Assembly: GCA_020072565.1 (NCBI GenBank) | Contig: JAIQGI010000009.1 | Coordinates: 109,101 to 173,100, forward strand | From: Terriglobia bacterium | GTDB lineage: Bacteria > Acidobacteriota > UBA6911 | Direction: 5' to 3' | DNA length: 64,000 nucleotides | In this document: positions 35,890 through 45,255 of the stretch, in pieces | Layout of the letters: every line of letters starts with the position of its first letter | How positions within the stretch are numbered: the first letter of the stretch is position 1 | The notes under the pieces: generated by a model | The model's input: the letters and a program-made list of their open reading frames with translations, nothing else | Database searches by the model: none | What the model was told of the DNA's origin: nothing | Position numbers and translations under genes: made by a program

Positions 35890-36087
35890 GGTTCTACCTG
35901 AGCTCCTCGTTAGGACTGGACTTATCCCCGCGAGTGTATGGGGGCCCGCGAATGACTTCTCAGCGAATGAGCGGCCGTTGGCCTGGCACGACCCTGCGGT
36001 GACAGAGAGGCGCGGGGCTGCCTTGCCGCCGAATCCCAGTCCGCCGCATGATTTCGTAGCTTACGCCCTACGGAACCAGCCAATCGG

Positions 36088-36393
36088 CTATCGGATCAAA
36101 TGTTTCCGCCATGCTCGGAATATCTTTTCGGCCACCGCGAGATCGCTGATGAGGCTGTAAACGTATCTGAATCTCTCCGGGGAGCACTCGCAATCGGAGA
36201 TTGCATAGATGGGCGGATTTCCACCATCCAGCGGCCCTCCGTCTCCTTCGGCCAGCATGAGCACCTTGGAAGTGCTCACCAGTTTCTTCAGGAGTTTCGT
36301 CTTCTTTTCGAGTTCTTCAAATGCCGGGACCAGGGCGTCAGCTCTGATTTCTTTTCGGGGTCTTTCTGTGCTTCTCTTTGCATGTTTGCTCAT
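36088..36393 (-). CDS. 101-aa protein of unknown function between kinase and radical SAM genes
   Basis: I do not recognise a family. The gene is supported by a strong ribosome site, AAGGAG (36401-36406 on the complementary strand), 7 bases before ATG 36393, and by position: 22 bases after the kinase stop and ~200 bases before the radical SAM gene, all on the same strand. The protein has a very basic, Lys/Arg-rich N-terminus (MSKHAKRSTERPRKEIRADA), a predicted amphipathic helix (AFEELEKKTKLLKKLVSTSK), a Gly-rich acidic loop (AEGDGGPLDGGNPP) and a helical C-terminus with two cysteines (SDCECSPERF). No signal peptide or membrane segment is present. It might be a substrate for the radical SAM enzyme or an accessory binding protein; this is speculation. 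Confidence 0.7.
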   Translation of the reverse strand: MSKHAKRSTERPRKEIRADALVPAFEELEKKTKLLKKLVSTSKVLMLAEGDGGPLDGGNPPIYAISDCECSPERFRYVYSLISDLAVAEKIFRAWRKHLIR

Positions 36394-36415
36394 CGGGTCT
36401 CTCCTTCCCGGTGGG

Positions 36416-39256
36416 TCACCAAATCCCTTTTGTGACTGTGAGCAGCAAGATATCTCCGTTCTTCGACGACTCTCTCGAGAAAACGAGCAGACGCCCGTCT
36501 CGCGAGATGTTGAACACGGGACTGTCCATGATTTTTGAGCCCAAATCGATCGGAGGGCTCAACGGCTGAAATCGGCCGTTTTCAGGGGAACCTCTGCGTA
36601 TTGTGGTCCGATCGCCGCCCCAGCTGCCGCTGGCCAGTATCTCATTCCTTGCCCAATCCCATCGCACCGTCTTTGCGTTTGCGCCTCTTGTGATCGGATT
36701 CGCCCGTTCACTTCCATCTGCGCGCATCACATACACCTCGTACTCATCGCTCACCTCTCCCATGAACGCAATCCAACGCCCATCCATCGACCAAGCCGGA
36801 GAATAGGCGCTGATCGGCTTAGTGCTGAGGATCTGGTCCCGCCCGATTCGCTTGCCGTTTTCCACCGGCGCAATATAGATTTGCATGAGTTCGCTGCGGT
36901 CAGACGCATAGGCGAGCTTCGTCCCGTCTGCAGACCATGAAGGATGGATATTTCGCCCTCGGTTGGAAGTGAATTGAACCGGTTCTCCCCCCGCAATCGG
37001 AATCATAAAAATGTCACGCCTGCCGTCCAGAATTCGGAAGCAGGCAATCCATCGGTCGTCTGGGGAGAATGCCGGATGGGATATGCCTCCGGCCAGATTG
37101 AACAGTTGGGAAGGCGAACCTGCCGGCTGGCCCGCGACGAGATCCTGCATCCAAAGAGAGATATTGCCGCTCCTGCGCGCGGACAGGAAAACTATCCTGC
37201 TGTTGTCCTGGGAGAACGATCCCATGATGTCATTCGGATAACTCGACAGCGGAGTTTCTTTGAGCGACTCGCGATCGCACAGGAACAACTGGCTGTCGGC
37301 CGCGGCGGTCGAGTAGACGAGCCTGGTGCCGTCCCTCGAAATCGAAGGATGATTCTCCGCTACTCCTCCGATGGAAATTCGCTTGGCCGTCCCGCCGGAA
37401 GCCTTTACCCGGTAGAGGGCGGTGGTTCCTTCTCTCCTGGAGGCAAAATAGAGGTAGCCATTGGGCGACCAGGCCGGCTCAACGTCTGGCAGGCTTTCCC
37501 GGGTCACTCTTGTTGCAGATCCCCCTTTTTCTGGAGAGATCGCCCACAAATCCTCCTGGCTCGAGTAGCAGATCATCTTTCCGTCAGGCGACCACACCGG
37601 GTCTTTATGGTTGCCGGGGCCGTCTCCATCGTCTGTGATGATTATTTGATCCGAAGCGTCCGGCAGCCTGGCAACGCCAATGCGCTGACGCCCGTTCGCC
37701 AGGGTCCTTGTGAAGGCAAGCCATTTTTCATCCGGTGATATGGCAGGATGGCCGGCATCCTCCAGCAGGAGTGCCGGGTCTTTACCCCGAAGGTCAACTT
37801 GCCAAATATCCTGTCTGCCACGGCGATCGGAAGAGAATGCTAACGTTTTTCCGTCGGGAAACCAGGCTGGGTCGTCATCCGTAGCCGTGCCGGTAGTTAT
37901 TTGGCTCGGCTCGCTTTCATCAGGGCGGATCACAAAAACATTCCGGCCTCCCATCCGGTTGGATAGGTAGGCAATGCTGCCGCCGTCCGGCGATAAGCTC
38001 GGCTTCGCGGGCGGCTCTGTTTCAGCCACGATCCGGTGTGTCTGAAACTGGGGAACCGGGCCATTTCCAGCGCGGCTGCGCCAGAGCCATACAGTAACAA
38101 GAACTGCCATCAATACCGCCACGAGAACGAGGATCGAGCCCGGCTGCAGCGGCCTCGGGCGGGGAGTCGGGATGATCGGTTCCGACACAAGCGCGCTGAA
38201 CCGCCGGAGGTCCACCGACATTTCTCTGGCCGTCTGATAGCGGTTCGCGGGGTCCTTTTCCAGGCACTTCAGTATGATCTCTTCCAGACGGAGTGAAATA
38301 TTGCGCTTGAACTGGCTCGGTGGCGGCGGCGACCTGTGGAGAATCTCATTGGCAAGGGCGCTCGGCAGCTTCTCAAGAAATGGGCGCCGCCCGGCTGCCA
38401 TCTCATAGAGAATCACGCCGGCCGAATAGATATCGGTGCGTTCGTCCACCGGGCTGTACGACAGCTGCTCCGGCGACATATACGGCAGCGTTCCGGGTAG
38501 CGACAAACTGAGGGTTGTCACATCGTCGGCATTGACTGGTTGCTTGAGGTCAACGGATTTCGACAGGCCGAAATCCAGAATCTTCAGCCTTCCTTCGGGC
38601 GTGACGAGCAGGTTGGCGGGCTTGAGGTCGCAATGGACGATTCCCCGTCCATGCGCCGCCGTCAGTCCCTCTGCCAACTGCAGCCCAAGCGCTGCAATTT
38701 CTCCCTCCGGCATGGACCCTTTGGACAGCTTTTCGCGCAGCGTTCTGCCAGGGATGTACTCCATTACCAAATAATCAAGGTCATCTTGCCTGTTGAACTC
38801 GTGAACGGTTTCGATGTTGGGATGACTAAACTTGGAAAGGGCGAGCGCTTCCTTGCGGAAGCGTTTGCGTGCGGATTCGTCGCCCAGTGTGCCCGGCGGA
38901 AGGACCTTGATGGCTACATTCCGCTGAAGGTTTTCATCGTGGGCACGGTAGACCACACCCATGCCCCCTTCACCGATCTTCTCCAGAACGTGGTAGTGCG
39001 ACAGCAATCGGCCGATAACCTGGGAGCCCGGTCCCCCTGTCCCGGCCCGAGAAATTGCTCTCCCAGCAACTTGTTGGGCAGTAGATCCCAAGGTGCTGTC
39101 CACCCCTGATGCGTCGGCCAATAGAGATTCGACCTCCTTGCGTAGGGATTCATTGCCGGCGCATGCTTCCTTGAGAAGAGCTGCTCGCTCGGCCGGTTCT
39201 CGTTGCCGGGCCAGTTGGTAGATTCGCTCGATCTCCTGCCGCCCTTCCGGCTCCAT
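36416..39256 (-). CDS. Transmembrane Ser/Thr protein kinase with TolB-like propeller
   Basis: A 946-aa protein; ATG 39256 is chosen over the preceding in-frame TTG. Residues 1-60 are the helical N-terminus typical of acidobacterial kinases (RIYQLARQREPAERAALLKE). The kinase domain spans ~85-350: Gly loop IGEGGMGVVY, VAIK lysine 117, catalytic loop HCDLKPANLL (Asp210; HCD instead of the usual HRD) and DFG 228-230, so it should be active. One transmembrane helix lies at ~365-387. The C-terminal ~550 residues are PD40/TolB-type propeller repeats ('SLSPDGGSIAYLSNRMGGRN', 'WSPDGKMICYSSQEDLWAIS', 'FSPDDRWIACFRILDGRRDI'), predicted extracytoplasmic and ligand-sensing. It is the first gene of an apparent unit with the 101-aa and radical SAM genes. 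Confidence 0.92.
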   Translation of the reverse strand: MEPEGRQEIERIYQLARQREPAERAALLKEACAGNESLRKEVESLLADASGVDSTLGSTAQQVAGRAISRAGTGGPGSQVIGRLLSHYHVLEKIGEGGMGVVYRAHDENLQRNVAIKVLPPGTLGDESARKRFRKEALALSKFSHPNIETVHEFNRQDDLDYLVMEYIPGRTLREKLSKGSMPEGEIAALGLQLAEGLTAAHGRGIVHCDLKPANLLVTPEGRLKILDFGLSKSVDLKQPVNADDVTTLSLSLPGTLPYMSPEQLSYSPVDERTDIYSAGVILYEMAAGRRPFLEKLPSALANEILHRSPPPPSQFKRNISLRLEEIILKCLEKDPANRYQTAREMSVDLRRFSALVSEPIIPTPRPRPLQPGSILVLVAVLMAVLVTVWLWRSRAGNGPVPQFQTHRIVAETEPPAKPSLSPDGGSIAYLSNRMGGRNVFVIRPDESEPSQITTGTATDDDPAWFPDGKTLAFSSDRRGRQDIWQVDLRGKDPALLLEDAGHPAISPDEKWLAFTRTLANGRQRIGVARLPDASDQIIITDDGDGPGNHKDPVWSPDGKMICYSSQEDLWAISPEKGGSATRVTRESLPDVEPAWSPNGYLYFASRREGTTALYRVKASGGTAKRISIGGVAENHPSISRDGTRLVYSTAAADSQLFLCDRESLKETPLSSYPNDIMGSFSQDNSRIVFLSARRSGNISLWMQDLVAGQPAGSPSQLFNLAGGISHPAFSPDDRWIACFRILDGRRDIFMIPIAGGEPVQFTSNRGRNIHPSWSADGTKLAYASDRSELMQIYIAPVENGKRIGRDQILSTKPISAYSPAWSMDGRWIAFMGEVSDEYEVYVMRADGSERANPITRGANAKTVRWDWARNEILASGSWGGDRTTIRRGSPENGRFQPLSPPIDLGSKIMDSPVFNISRDGRLLVFSRESSKNGDILLLTVTKGIW

Positions 39257-39566
39257 CAAACATCCCCGCGTTTGAACTCGTGCTATCCTGAGGCATGTTC
39301 TGCCGGACAGTCATGCCGGCGGCAGAGCCTCAGGGGTATCCGAGCAGGTCACCCGGATGTTGTCATCGAGGCGAGACACTCCCATTGTTTTGTCGGCCTG
39401 CTTTCTCGATTTGCAGGTCTCCCAGTGTTTTGTCGGTTAAGGTGAATGTCTCCTTCAACCGGACAATCCACCGTATGCCTCTGGAAATGCAATAGAAGTG
39501 TAAGCATTATATCCCGTAGCCGGATTTTGTGACAGCTGAATGTGCGCGCAGACAGATGCCTGTCAA
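39257..39566. other. Intergenic region upstream of the kinase gene
   Basis: No gene is supported. It contains a 16-base direct repeat with one mismatch (CCCATTGTTTTGTCGG at 39381-39396, CCCAGTGTTTTGTCGG at 39421-39436), a 40-base period that may be a regulatory or slippage feature. The kinase promoter should lie here on the minus strand but clear boxes were not found. Confidence 0.35.
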
Positions 39567-40697
39567 TCAACGGATGATGGGGCCTGAGACGACCACCTCG
39601 AAGGCGTTGCCGGGGACTGTTTTGATCTGGTTCAGATCAGTGTCATTCCAGCGCGAATCGGTGGCTCCGGTAAAAAACCAGTCGGACCCGTTGTCGGCGA
39701 GAATCAATCCGTATTTTTTCATGGCGGTCAAAATCACTCTTGCCGCGCCAGTGAATCGGGAGAGGTCGTAACCGGCCTTGAGTCGAATCCGCAACCCCAT
39801 GGGTGGTGCGTTGGGATCCGTGTTGCTGCTGGCGTAGTGGGTCGCAGGATGGATGAATCCCCTCTGGGTGGACTGCACCGTAAAACGGATGGCGTGATTG
39901 ACCTGACCCGCCGCAACCTCATCATAACGGACCAGACCCGGAAGGATCGGCAGACCCGCCGCGTCGGCCGACGTCCAATAGTCGGGCCGTAAGCGGTTGG
40001 AATTGAGGTCGAATATGGCTCCCGAACCACAGCTCCACCCCGGCCCAATGTAATGCGAATCAAATGTCTCATAAAGCAGTCCGCGATCCTTATCCAGGAC
40101 CAGCACGTGCCGGTCTCCGGTAGAAGAGGCGCCGCCTTCAATGGGGGCATCGGGAGGGATAGGGTACGGTCCCGGATCGCTCTCATCTGCATAGCCGAAG
40201 CTCACGGGCACTTTGGCTTGCGTGCCGGATACGACCACGAACGGAATCCCATAAGTCGGATTGGAGCCGAAATCCGGGTGGAGGTACTTTAGACCGCCGT
40301 TCATGTGGTTGATGTAATTGGCGGAGTTCGGGTCCACGGAATCACCGGAAATATCCCTGTTCCAGGGATTGTCGGCGGGGAAAATCTGACAACCCGCGAT
40401 TTGAGGCACACCCGACGGTGGGCTTGAAATGCCGAGGATGCGATTCACAAGCAACTGCAGGTCGAGGACATTCACGCTGCCGTCGCCGTTGAGATCCCCA
40501 CTGCCGGTCTGGACGCCCGCGAGGATGGCATTCACCAGAATTTGAAGATCCAGGACATTAATGGAGCCGTCGTGGTTCAAGTCGTAATCCGGCTGGGGTA
40601 ATTGGGCCGGCAAGGAGATAGAGCAACATAGCAAGACTCCGGCACCCAGGACGGTCCGGAACGCATCCAGTAGCCTTGACGCCAGATGGCGACGCAT
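39567..40697 (-). CDS. Secreted protein with N-terminal type I dockerin domain
   Basis: A 376-aa protein with a signal peptide (about residues 1-31, ending SISLPAQ) followed by a complete dockerin-I pair of EF-hand-like calcium loops: DLNHDGSINVLDLQILVN (~39-56) and DLNGDGSVNVLDLQLLVN (~68-85). The remaining ~290 residues form a domain I cannot name ('IFPADNPWNRDISGDSVDPN', 'GDRHVLVLDKDRGLLYETFD', 'GLRIRLKAGYDLSRFTGAAR'). It looks like an extracellular beta-rich domain, and its VLDKD/GLLYETF and FIHPATHYASS motifs might belong to a hydrolase or binding module. No cohesin or scaffoldin gene is seen in the window. Dockerin-like domains also occur outside cellulosomes as calcium-binding surface modules, the more likely case here. 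The gene is monocistronic. Confidence 0.82.
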   Translation of the reverse strand: MRRHLASRLLDAFRTVLGAGVLLCCSISLPAQLPQPDYDLNHDGSINVLDLQILVNAILAGVQTGSGDLNGDGSVNVLDLQLLVNRILGISSPPSGVPQIAGCQIFPADNPWNRDISGDSVDPNSANYINHMNGGLKYLHPDFGSNPTYGIPFVVVSGTQAKVPVSFGYADESDPGPYPIPPDAPIEGGASSTGDRHVLVLDKDRGLLYETFDSHYIGPGWSCGSGAIFDLNSNRLRPDYWTSADAAGLPILPGLVRYDEVAAGQVNHAIRFTVQSTQRGFIHPATHYASSNTDPNAPPMGLRIRLKAGYDLSRFTGAARVILTAMKKYGLILADNGSDWFFTGATDSRWNDTDLNQIKTVPGNAFEVVVSGPIIR

Positions 40698-41103
40698 GGC
40701 ACCTCCTCGACGGCCTATCGATATAGGCTATTCGACAGGCGCCGGGAAAGATGTGACGGCACTCACGTTAAGGCACAGCGAAGAGATCCGCCTTCTGCGG
40801 ACACGTGACACACAAAACACATGAAAACTGCGTCGCGGGCTTCGTGTATCTTGTGTCTGCAGGTTCGATCGCAGCCCTCAGGCTGTTTTGCATTCTCGCG
40901 ACGGTTGTCTTCCGGTCCAAGATGTGTCCTTCCTCTTGTGAATCTGCCTTCGCACTTTGATCTGGAGGTACTACCATAGAGAACGTCATCTGCCGGTTGC
41001 CCGCGGACCGGCAACCGGGTGCGGCAAGATGATCCGTGTTTCTCGCGTCCTTCGCGCTCGCGTTGGGTGAAACCGGAGGGACGACGGTGATGGAGGAGTG
41101 GTC
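40698..41103. other. Intergenic region between divergent dockerin and ABC transporter genes
   Basis: No gene is supported. At about 40800-40860 lies a decayed palindrome with arms GACACACAAAACACATGAA and TTCGTGTATCTTGTGTC, of the same kind as at 12418-12477 and 54574-54642. The ABC gene's ribosome site GGAGG is at 41092-41096. Promoters of both divergent genes are expected here but not pinned down. Confidence 0.35.
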
Positions 41104-42954
41104 TTGGCGGACAACAAGAAAATCCGATGGTCGGAAGCATGGGGCGAGGCGCGCCGGCTGATTTCGGAGCATCGTTCGCGCCTGGCCCTCGGCCTGCTCC
41201 TCATGCTCATCAGCCGCGTGGCGGGACTTGTTCTGCCGGCGTGCTCGAAGTTCCTGATCGACGATGTGATCATTAAGCATCGCCACGATCTGCTTCCTCT
41301 GCTGGCTCTGGCTGCGGGTGCAGCCACGCTGATCGATGCGGCCACCTCTTTCGCTCTTTCCCAGGTGCTCGGCGTGGCTGCGCAGCACGCGATCACAGAC
41401 ATGCGGCGGAGCGTGGAAGCACACGTCGTGCGGCTTCCGGTGTCATACTTCGATTCCACGCAGACGGGTGTGCTCATTTCGCGCATCATGACGGACGCGG
41501 AAGGCATCCGGAACCTGGTGGGTACCGGCCTGGTGCAATTGACCGGATCCATCGTCACCGGTTTTCTGGCACTGGGGGTGCTGTTTTATCTCAACTGGGA
41601 AATGACGCTGGTGACTCTCGCCGTTCTGTCCTGCTTCGGCGGCATCATGGCATTTGCCTTCAAGAGGCTGAGACCGTTGTTCCGCGAGCGTGGAAAGATC
41701 AATGCGGAGGTCACCGGACGCCTTGCGGAGTCCCTGGGCGGCATCCGCATCGTCAAGTCTTACACCGCGGAAAAGCGTGAGCACATCGTCTTCACGCATG
41801 GCGTGCACCGGCTGTTCCGGAACGTGGCCAAGTCTATCACCGGGGTGTCCGCCACCGGGTCTGCTTCCAGCGTCATCATCGGCATGATCGGGGTCATCAT
41901 GATACTGGTCGGCGGGAACGCCATCGTGGCCGGGAAGATGACGCTCGGGGATCTGGTGATGTACATTTTCTTCACCGGGCTGATGGCCATGCCGCTGGTA
42001 CAGATCGCCTCCATCGGAACTCAAATCACCGAGGCGTTCGCCGGCCTCGACCGCATCAACGAAATCAAGCGCATTGCCACGGAGGACGATGACGACAAGA
42101 GCCGGAGGCCGCTGCCTTCCGTGCGCGGCGACATTGTCTTCGAAAATGTCAGTTTCGCCTATAACGGAGGCGTGCCGGTGCTGAAAGGCGTCTCTCTTCA
42201 CGCGCCCGCGGGTTCGACGACTGCCTTGGTGGGTTCGAGCGGCTCGGGGAAGAGCACGCTCATTGGCCTCGTGATGGCATTCAACCACCCGCTTGTGGGC
42301 CGCGTCCTGATCGATGGCGTCGATGTGAAGGCGGTCCGGCTGCGCGATTACCGCTCGTATCTCGGCGTGGTGATGCAGGAAAACTTCCTGTTTGACGGCA
42401 CGATTGCCGACAACATCCGGTTTTCGCGCCCCAGGGCTGCGCGCGAGGAGATCCGCGAGGCGGCCCGCATCGCGCATTGCGAGGAGTTCATCGAGGGTTT
42501 CGAGAAGAAGTATGACACGGTGGTCGGCGAGCGGGGCATCAAGCTATCCGGAGGCCAGCGGCAGCGGGTCGGAATTGCGCGCGCGATCCTGGCGGATCCC
42601 CGCATTCTGATCCTGGACGAAGCGACGTCCAGCCTGGATAGCGAGAGCGAGGCGCTGATTCAGGACGGCCTGCGGCGCCTGCGGCATGGCCGCACCACGT
42701 TCGTGATCGCACACCGGCTTTCCACCATTCGCAGTGCCGATCAGATCCTGGTGCTCGAAGGCGGCGAGATCATCGAACGCGGCACCCACACGGAATTGCT
42801 TGCGGCAAACGGCCGCTACCGCCAGCTTTACGACAAGCAGTATCACTTCGAGAGCGACAAGTTCATCAATCCGGGCGAGGATTTCACTCCGGAACTGCCG
42901 AAGGCCGAACCTGTGCGCCCCGCCGATGCTGCGGTCCGTTTGCCATCGCTTTAG
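41104..42954 (+). CDS. MsbA-type ABC exporter (fused permease and ATPase)
   Basis: A 616-aa half-transporter. TTG 41104 is preferred as start because GGAGG (41092-41096) lies 7 bases upstream; the in-frame GTG 41098 would be only 1 base from it. Residues ~1-320 are the six-helix ABC transmembrane domain (VAGLVLPACSKFLIDDVIIK, FFTGLMAMPLVQIASIGTQI). Residues ~345-590 are the nucleotide-binding domain: Walker A GSSGSGKST, Q-loop VMQENFLFDG, signature LSGGQRQR, Walker B ILILDEATSSLD and switch AHRLSTI. Homodimeric exporters of this type move lipids, lipopeptides or drugs out of the cytoplasmic membrane. Neighbours do not reveal the substrate. Confidence 0.92.
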   Translation: MADNKKIRWSEAWGEARRLISEHRSRLALGLLLMLISRVAGLVLPACSKFLIDDVIIKHRHDLLPLLALAAGAATLIDAATSFALSQVLGVAAQHAITDMRRSVEAHVVRLPVSYFDSTQTGVLISRIMTDAEGIRNLVGTGLVQLTGSIVTGFLALGVLFYLNWEMTLVTLAVLSCFGGIMAFAFKRLRPLFRERGKINAEVTGRLAESLGGIRIVKSYTAEKREHIVFTHGVHRLFRNVAKSITGVSATGSASSVIIGMIGVIMILVGGNAIVAGKMTLGDLVMYIFFTGLMAMPLVQIASIGTQITEAFAGLDRINEIKRIATEDDDDKSRRPLPSVRGDIVFENVSFAYNGGVPVLKGVSLHAPAGSTTALVGSSGSGKSTLIGLVMAFNHPLVGRVLIDGVDVKAVRLRDYRSYLGVVMQENFLFDGTIADNIRFSRPRAAREEIREAARIAHCEEFIEGFEKKYDTVVGERGIKLSGGQRQRVGIARAILADPRILILDEATSSLDSESEALIQDGLRRLRHGRTTFVIAHRLSTIRSADQILVLEGGEIIERGTHTELLAANGRYRQLYDKQYHFESDKFINPGEDFTPELPKAEPVRPADAAVRLPSL

Positions 42955-43125
42955 GCGGAGAGAGATTGCCGGGGGTGTGCTGCGGCGACCGCCATTTTGG
43001 AGCCTGTGCGGCGCGAGCATGAATTCTGCTTGAAGCTCGACCCGGGTCCATAGATAGTCATGTACATCATGGGGGATGACCGCAAGCCGGTGAGGCAGGT
43101 ACTCCGCTGAAACTGGAGCCGTCCG

Positions 43126-44778
43126 ATGATGAGGAATGGATCTGGAGCGCTCGCGATCCTGATAGTCGTAACGTCATCGCTCATTTGCGGCTTCCTGGGC
43201 GGCCGCATGGCTACGGGCCCGGTGCCGCCCCGCCCGGATGAGTTTCCCGGCAGTTTTATCGAGGCGCTCGACGTCATTCAGCGGAACTACGTGGACAAGA
43301 TTGAGGCGGACCGGCTCTTTTACTCTGCCATCAAGGGGATGCTGCACGCGTTGGATCCCCATTCCAGCTTTTTCGATCCGCGGGAGTTCGCGCGGCTGCG
43401 CGAAGAGCAGCGCAGCTCGTATTTCGGTGTGGGCGCCAACGTTCGGCGCCTGCGGCGCGATAGCGGCCGGGTGGTCATCATAGAGCCGCCGGTCCCTGAG
43501 TCGCCGGCCGCACGCAGCGGCCTGCGGGCGGGCGATGTGATCACTCATATCGGGGGGGAGGCCATTGACAATCTCACCCGGGATGAAGTCGTGGATCGCC
43601 TGCACGGACCGCATGGCAGCTGGGTGACCATCACCGCGGAACGGTTGGGCGTCCGCAACCCGCTGCAATTCAAAGTGGAGCGGGATGAAATACCCATTCC
43701 TTCGGTGCCGCACGCATTCGAAGTCAGCCCGGGCACGGGGTACATCAAGATCGACCGCTTCTCGGAGTCGACGGCGGCAGAACTGAACCAGAAGCTGGAA
43801 AGTCTGGCGCCCGCCCGGCTCTCGGGATTGATTCTCGATCTCAGGAACAATCCCGGAGGCCTGCTCAGCCAGGCTATCGATGTGGCGGACCTGTTTCTGG
43901 CGCGCGGCCAGATGATCGTGTCCACCAAAGGGCGTGCGCGGAGCTCGGCCAAAATCTATCGGGCGCCCAGCCGGGGAAGGATTCGCATCCCTGTTGTCGT
44001 TCTGATTAACGGTCAGAGCGCCAGTGCTTCCGAGATCGTAGCCGGCGCCCTCCAGGACCATGACCGGGCTTTGATCCTGGGGGAAACCAGCTTCGGCAAG
44101 GCCTTGGTCCAATCGGTCTACTCCCTGGGCAACGTCACCGGCATGGCGTTGACTACCGCCAGGTATTACACACCGAGCGGACGCCAGATCCAGCGTGATT
44201 ATTCCGGCACCCTCCTCGACTACTACTACCTCGGCGGCGGGCTGGCGCGCGCAGGCGAACCGCGGGAAGTCAGGCAGACGGACAGCGGTCGAAAGGTGCT
44301 GGGCGGAGGGGGCATTACTCCTGACCTCGAAGTGCCGGACCGAAAACTCAACCATTTCGAGACGCTGCTGTCCTCCCAGTATATATTCTTTGAATATGCG
44401 CTCCGGCTGGCGTCGGGCCAGACGGCCGCCGCGGGCAACTTCAGGCTGCCCCTCAACCGCGCGGAAGTTCGTCCCCGCCCTGATCGGAGTCCGGTGCCGA
44501 TTCCGGATCCGGAAATCACCGACGCGATTCTGACAGACTTCAAGGACTACCTGCGCAGCCGAAACATCGAATTCAAAGAAGATGACATTCAGGAGAATAT
44601 CGATTTTATAAAGCGTGGTATCAAACAGGAAGTCTATACCTCCGCCTTTGGGCGGCTGGCGGGTGTCAAGATAGCAATCCAGGCCGATAACCAGGTAAAG
44701 AAGGCGATCGAACTGCTGCCGGAAGCCAGCTTGTTGATGACCACGGGCCATACGAGCCTGCGTGCTCTGCAGAAATAG
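43126..44778 (+). CDS. S41 family carboxyl-terminal processing peptidase
   Basis: A 550-aa exported or membrane-anchored serine peptidase of the CtpA/Prc group. ATG 43126 follows GGAG at 7 bases. An N-terminal hydrophobic segment (GALAILIVVTSSLICGFLGG) serves as signal anchor. Then come the N-terminal cap (VIQRNYVDKIEADRLFYSAI), a PDZ domain (~95-185: IIEPPVPESPAARSGLRAGD) and the catalytic domain with the Ser-Lys dyad in NGQSASASEIV (Ser300) and GETSFGKALVQS (Lys325), the usual 25-residue spacing. A C-terminal extension of ~150 residues follows. Such enzymes trim C-termini of periplasmic and envelope proteins in quality control. It lies downstream of the ABC exporter with 171 bases between them, probably a separate unit. 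Confidence 0.93.
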   Translation: MMRNGSGALAILIVVTSSLICGFLGGRMATGPVPPRPDEFPGSFIEALDVIQRNYVDKIEADRLFYSAIKGMLHALDPHSSFFDPREFARLREEQRSSYFGVGANVRRLRRDSGRVVIIEPPVPESPAARSGLRAGDVITHIGGEAIDNLTRDEVVDRLHGPHGSWVTITAERLGVRNPLQFKVERDEIPIPSVPHAFEVSPGTGYIKIDRFSESTAAELNQKLESLAPARLSGLILDLRNNPGGLLSQAIDVADLFLARGQMIVSTKGRARSSAKIYRAPSRGRIRIPVVVLINGQSASASEIVAGALQDHDRALILGETSFGKALVQSVYSLGNVTGMALTTARYYTPSGRQIQRDYSGTLLDYYYLGGGLARAGEPREVRQTDSGRKVLGGGGITPDLEVPDRKLNHFETLLSSQYIFFEYALRLASGQTAAAGNFRLPLNRAEVRPRPDRSPVPIPDPEITDAILTDFKDYLRSRNIEFKEDDIQENIDFIKRGIKQEVYTSAFGRLAGVKIAIQADNQVKKAIELLPEASLLMTTGHTSLRALQK

Positions 44779-44890
44779 CAGGCGTGCACCTCGCCTGAGT
44801 TTGGGCGTTTTGTTTCCTTCCGTTTCATGCGAGAATCGTGCCATTATTGCCCTGCTAAACTGCTGGATGAAGAACGAGAGGCTGATACCA

Positions 44891-45157
44891 ATGAAATACT
44901 TTGCAGCGTTCTTACCGATGCGTGACTTGGTAAAGAGCCAGGAGTTGCGACCTGCGCACGTCGAGTTTCTTGACCGGAAGCAGAAGGAGGGCGCAATCTT
45001 CGCGCGCGGCCGTTTCTCAGATGGGGCGGGTGGGTTGGTTATTTACAGAGCCGACTCATTGGAAGAAGCCCGGAAAATCGCCGAGAGCGACCCGTACGTT
45101 AAGAATGGGGCGCGGTCCCTCGAACTGCACGAGTGGGAGATGAAGCGCTCCGAATAA
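44891..45157 (+). CDS. YciI-like (YCII-domain) protein
   Basis: An 88-aa protein starting MKYFAAFLPMRDLVKSQELR at ATG 44891, with GAGAGG about 10 bases upstream; other in-frame starts lie earlier but add non-conserved residues. It has the small ferredoxin-like alpha/beta fold expected of YCII proteins, with the conserved H in RPAHVEFLDRKQKEGAIFAR and G-R-F-x-DGAGGLVIY, then SLEEARKIAESDPYVKNGAR. Family members are small dimers of poorly known function, some with lyase or hydrolase-like activity in catabolic clusters. It is followed 98 bases later by the DsbA-like gene on the same strand. Confidence 0.85.
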   Translation: MKYFAAFLPMRDLVKSQELRPAHVEFLDRKQKEGAIFARGRFSDGAGGLVIYRADSLEEARKIAESDPYVKNGARSLELHEWEMKRSE

Positions 45158-45255
45158 CGGAGGCGCCGACCTGCGTAGACGGTGTGGCGCTGCTCCGCGG
45201 GACGGCCGGAGAAACCGCCAGGACACCCGCGAGCCGCGAACCGATGGGAAGGGCT

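Noticed and set aside
39567..40697. Cellulosome component
   Set aside because: A dockerin alone, without cohesin or glycoside hydrolase features in the window, is not enough.
43174..44844. 556-codon open frame antisense to the S41 peptidase gene
   Set aside because: Same reason; the sense strand has PDZ and Ser-Lys dyad motifs in full register.
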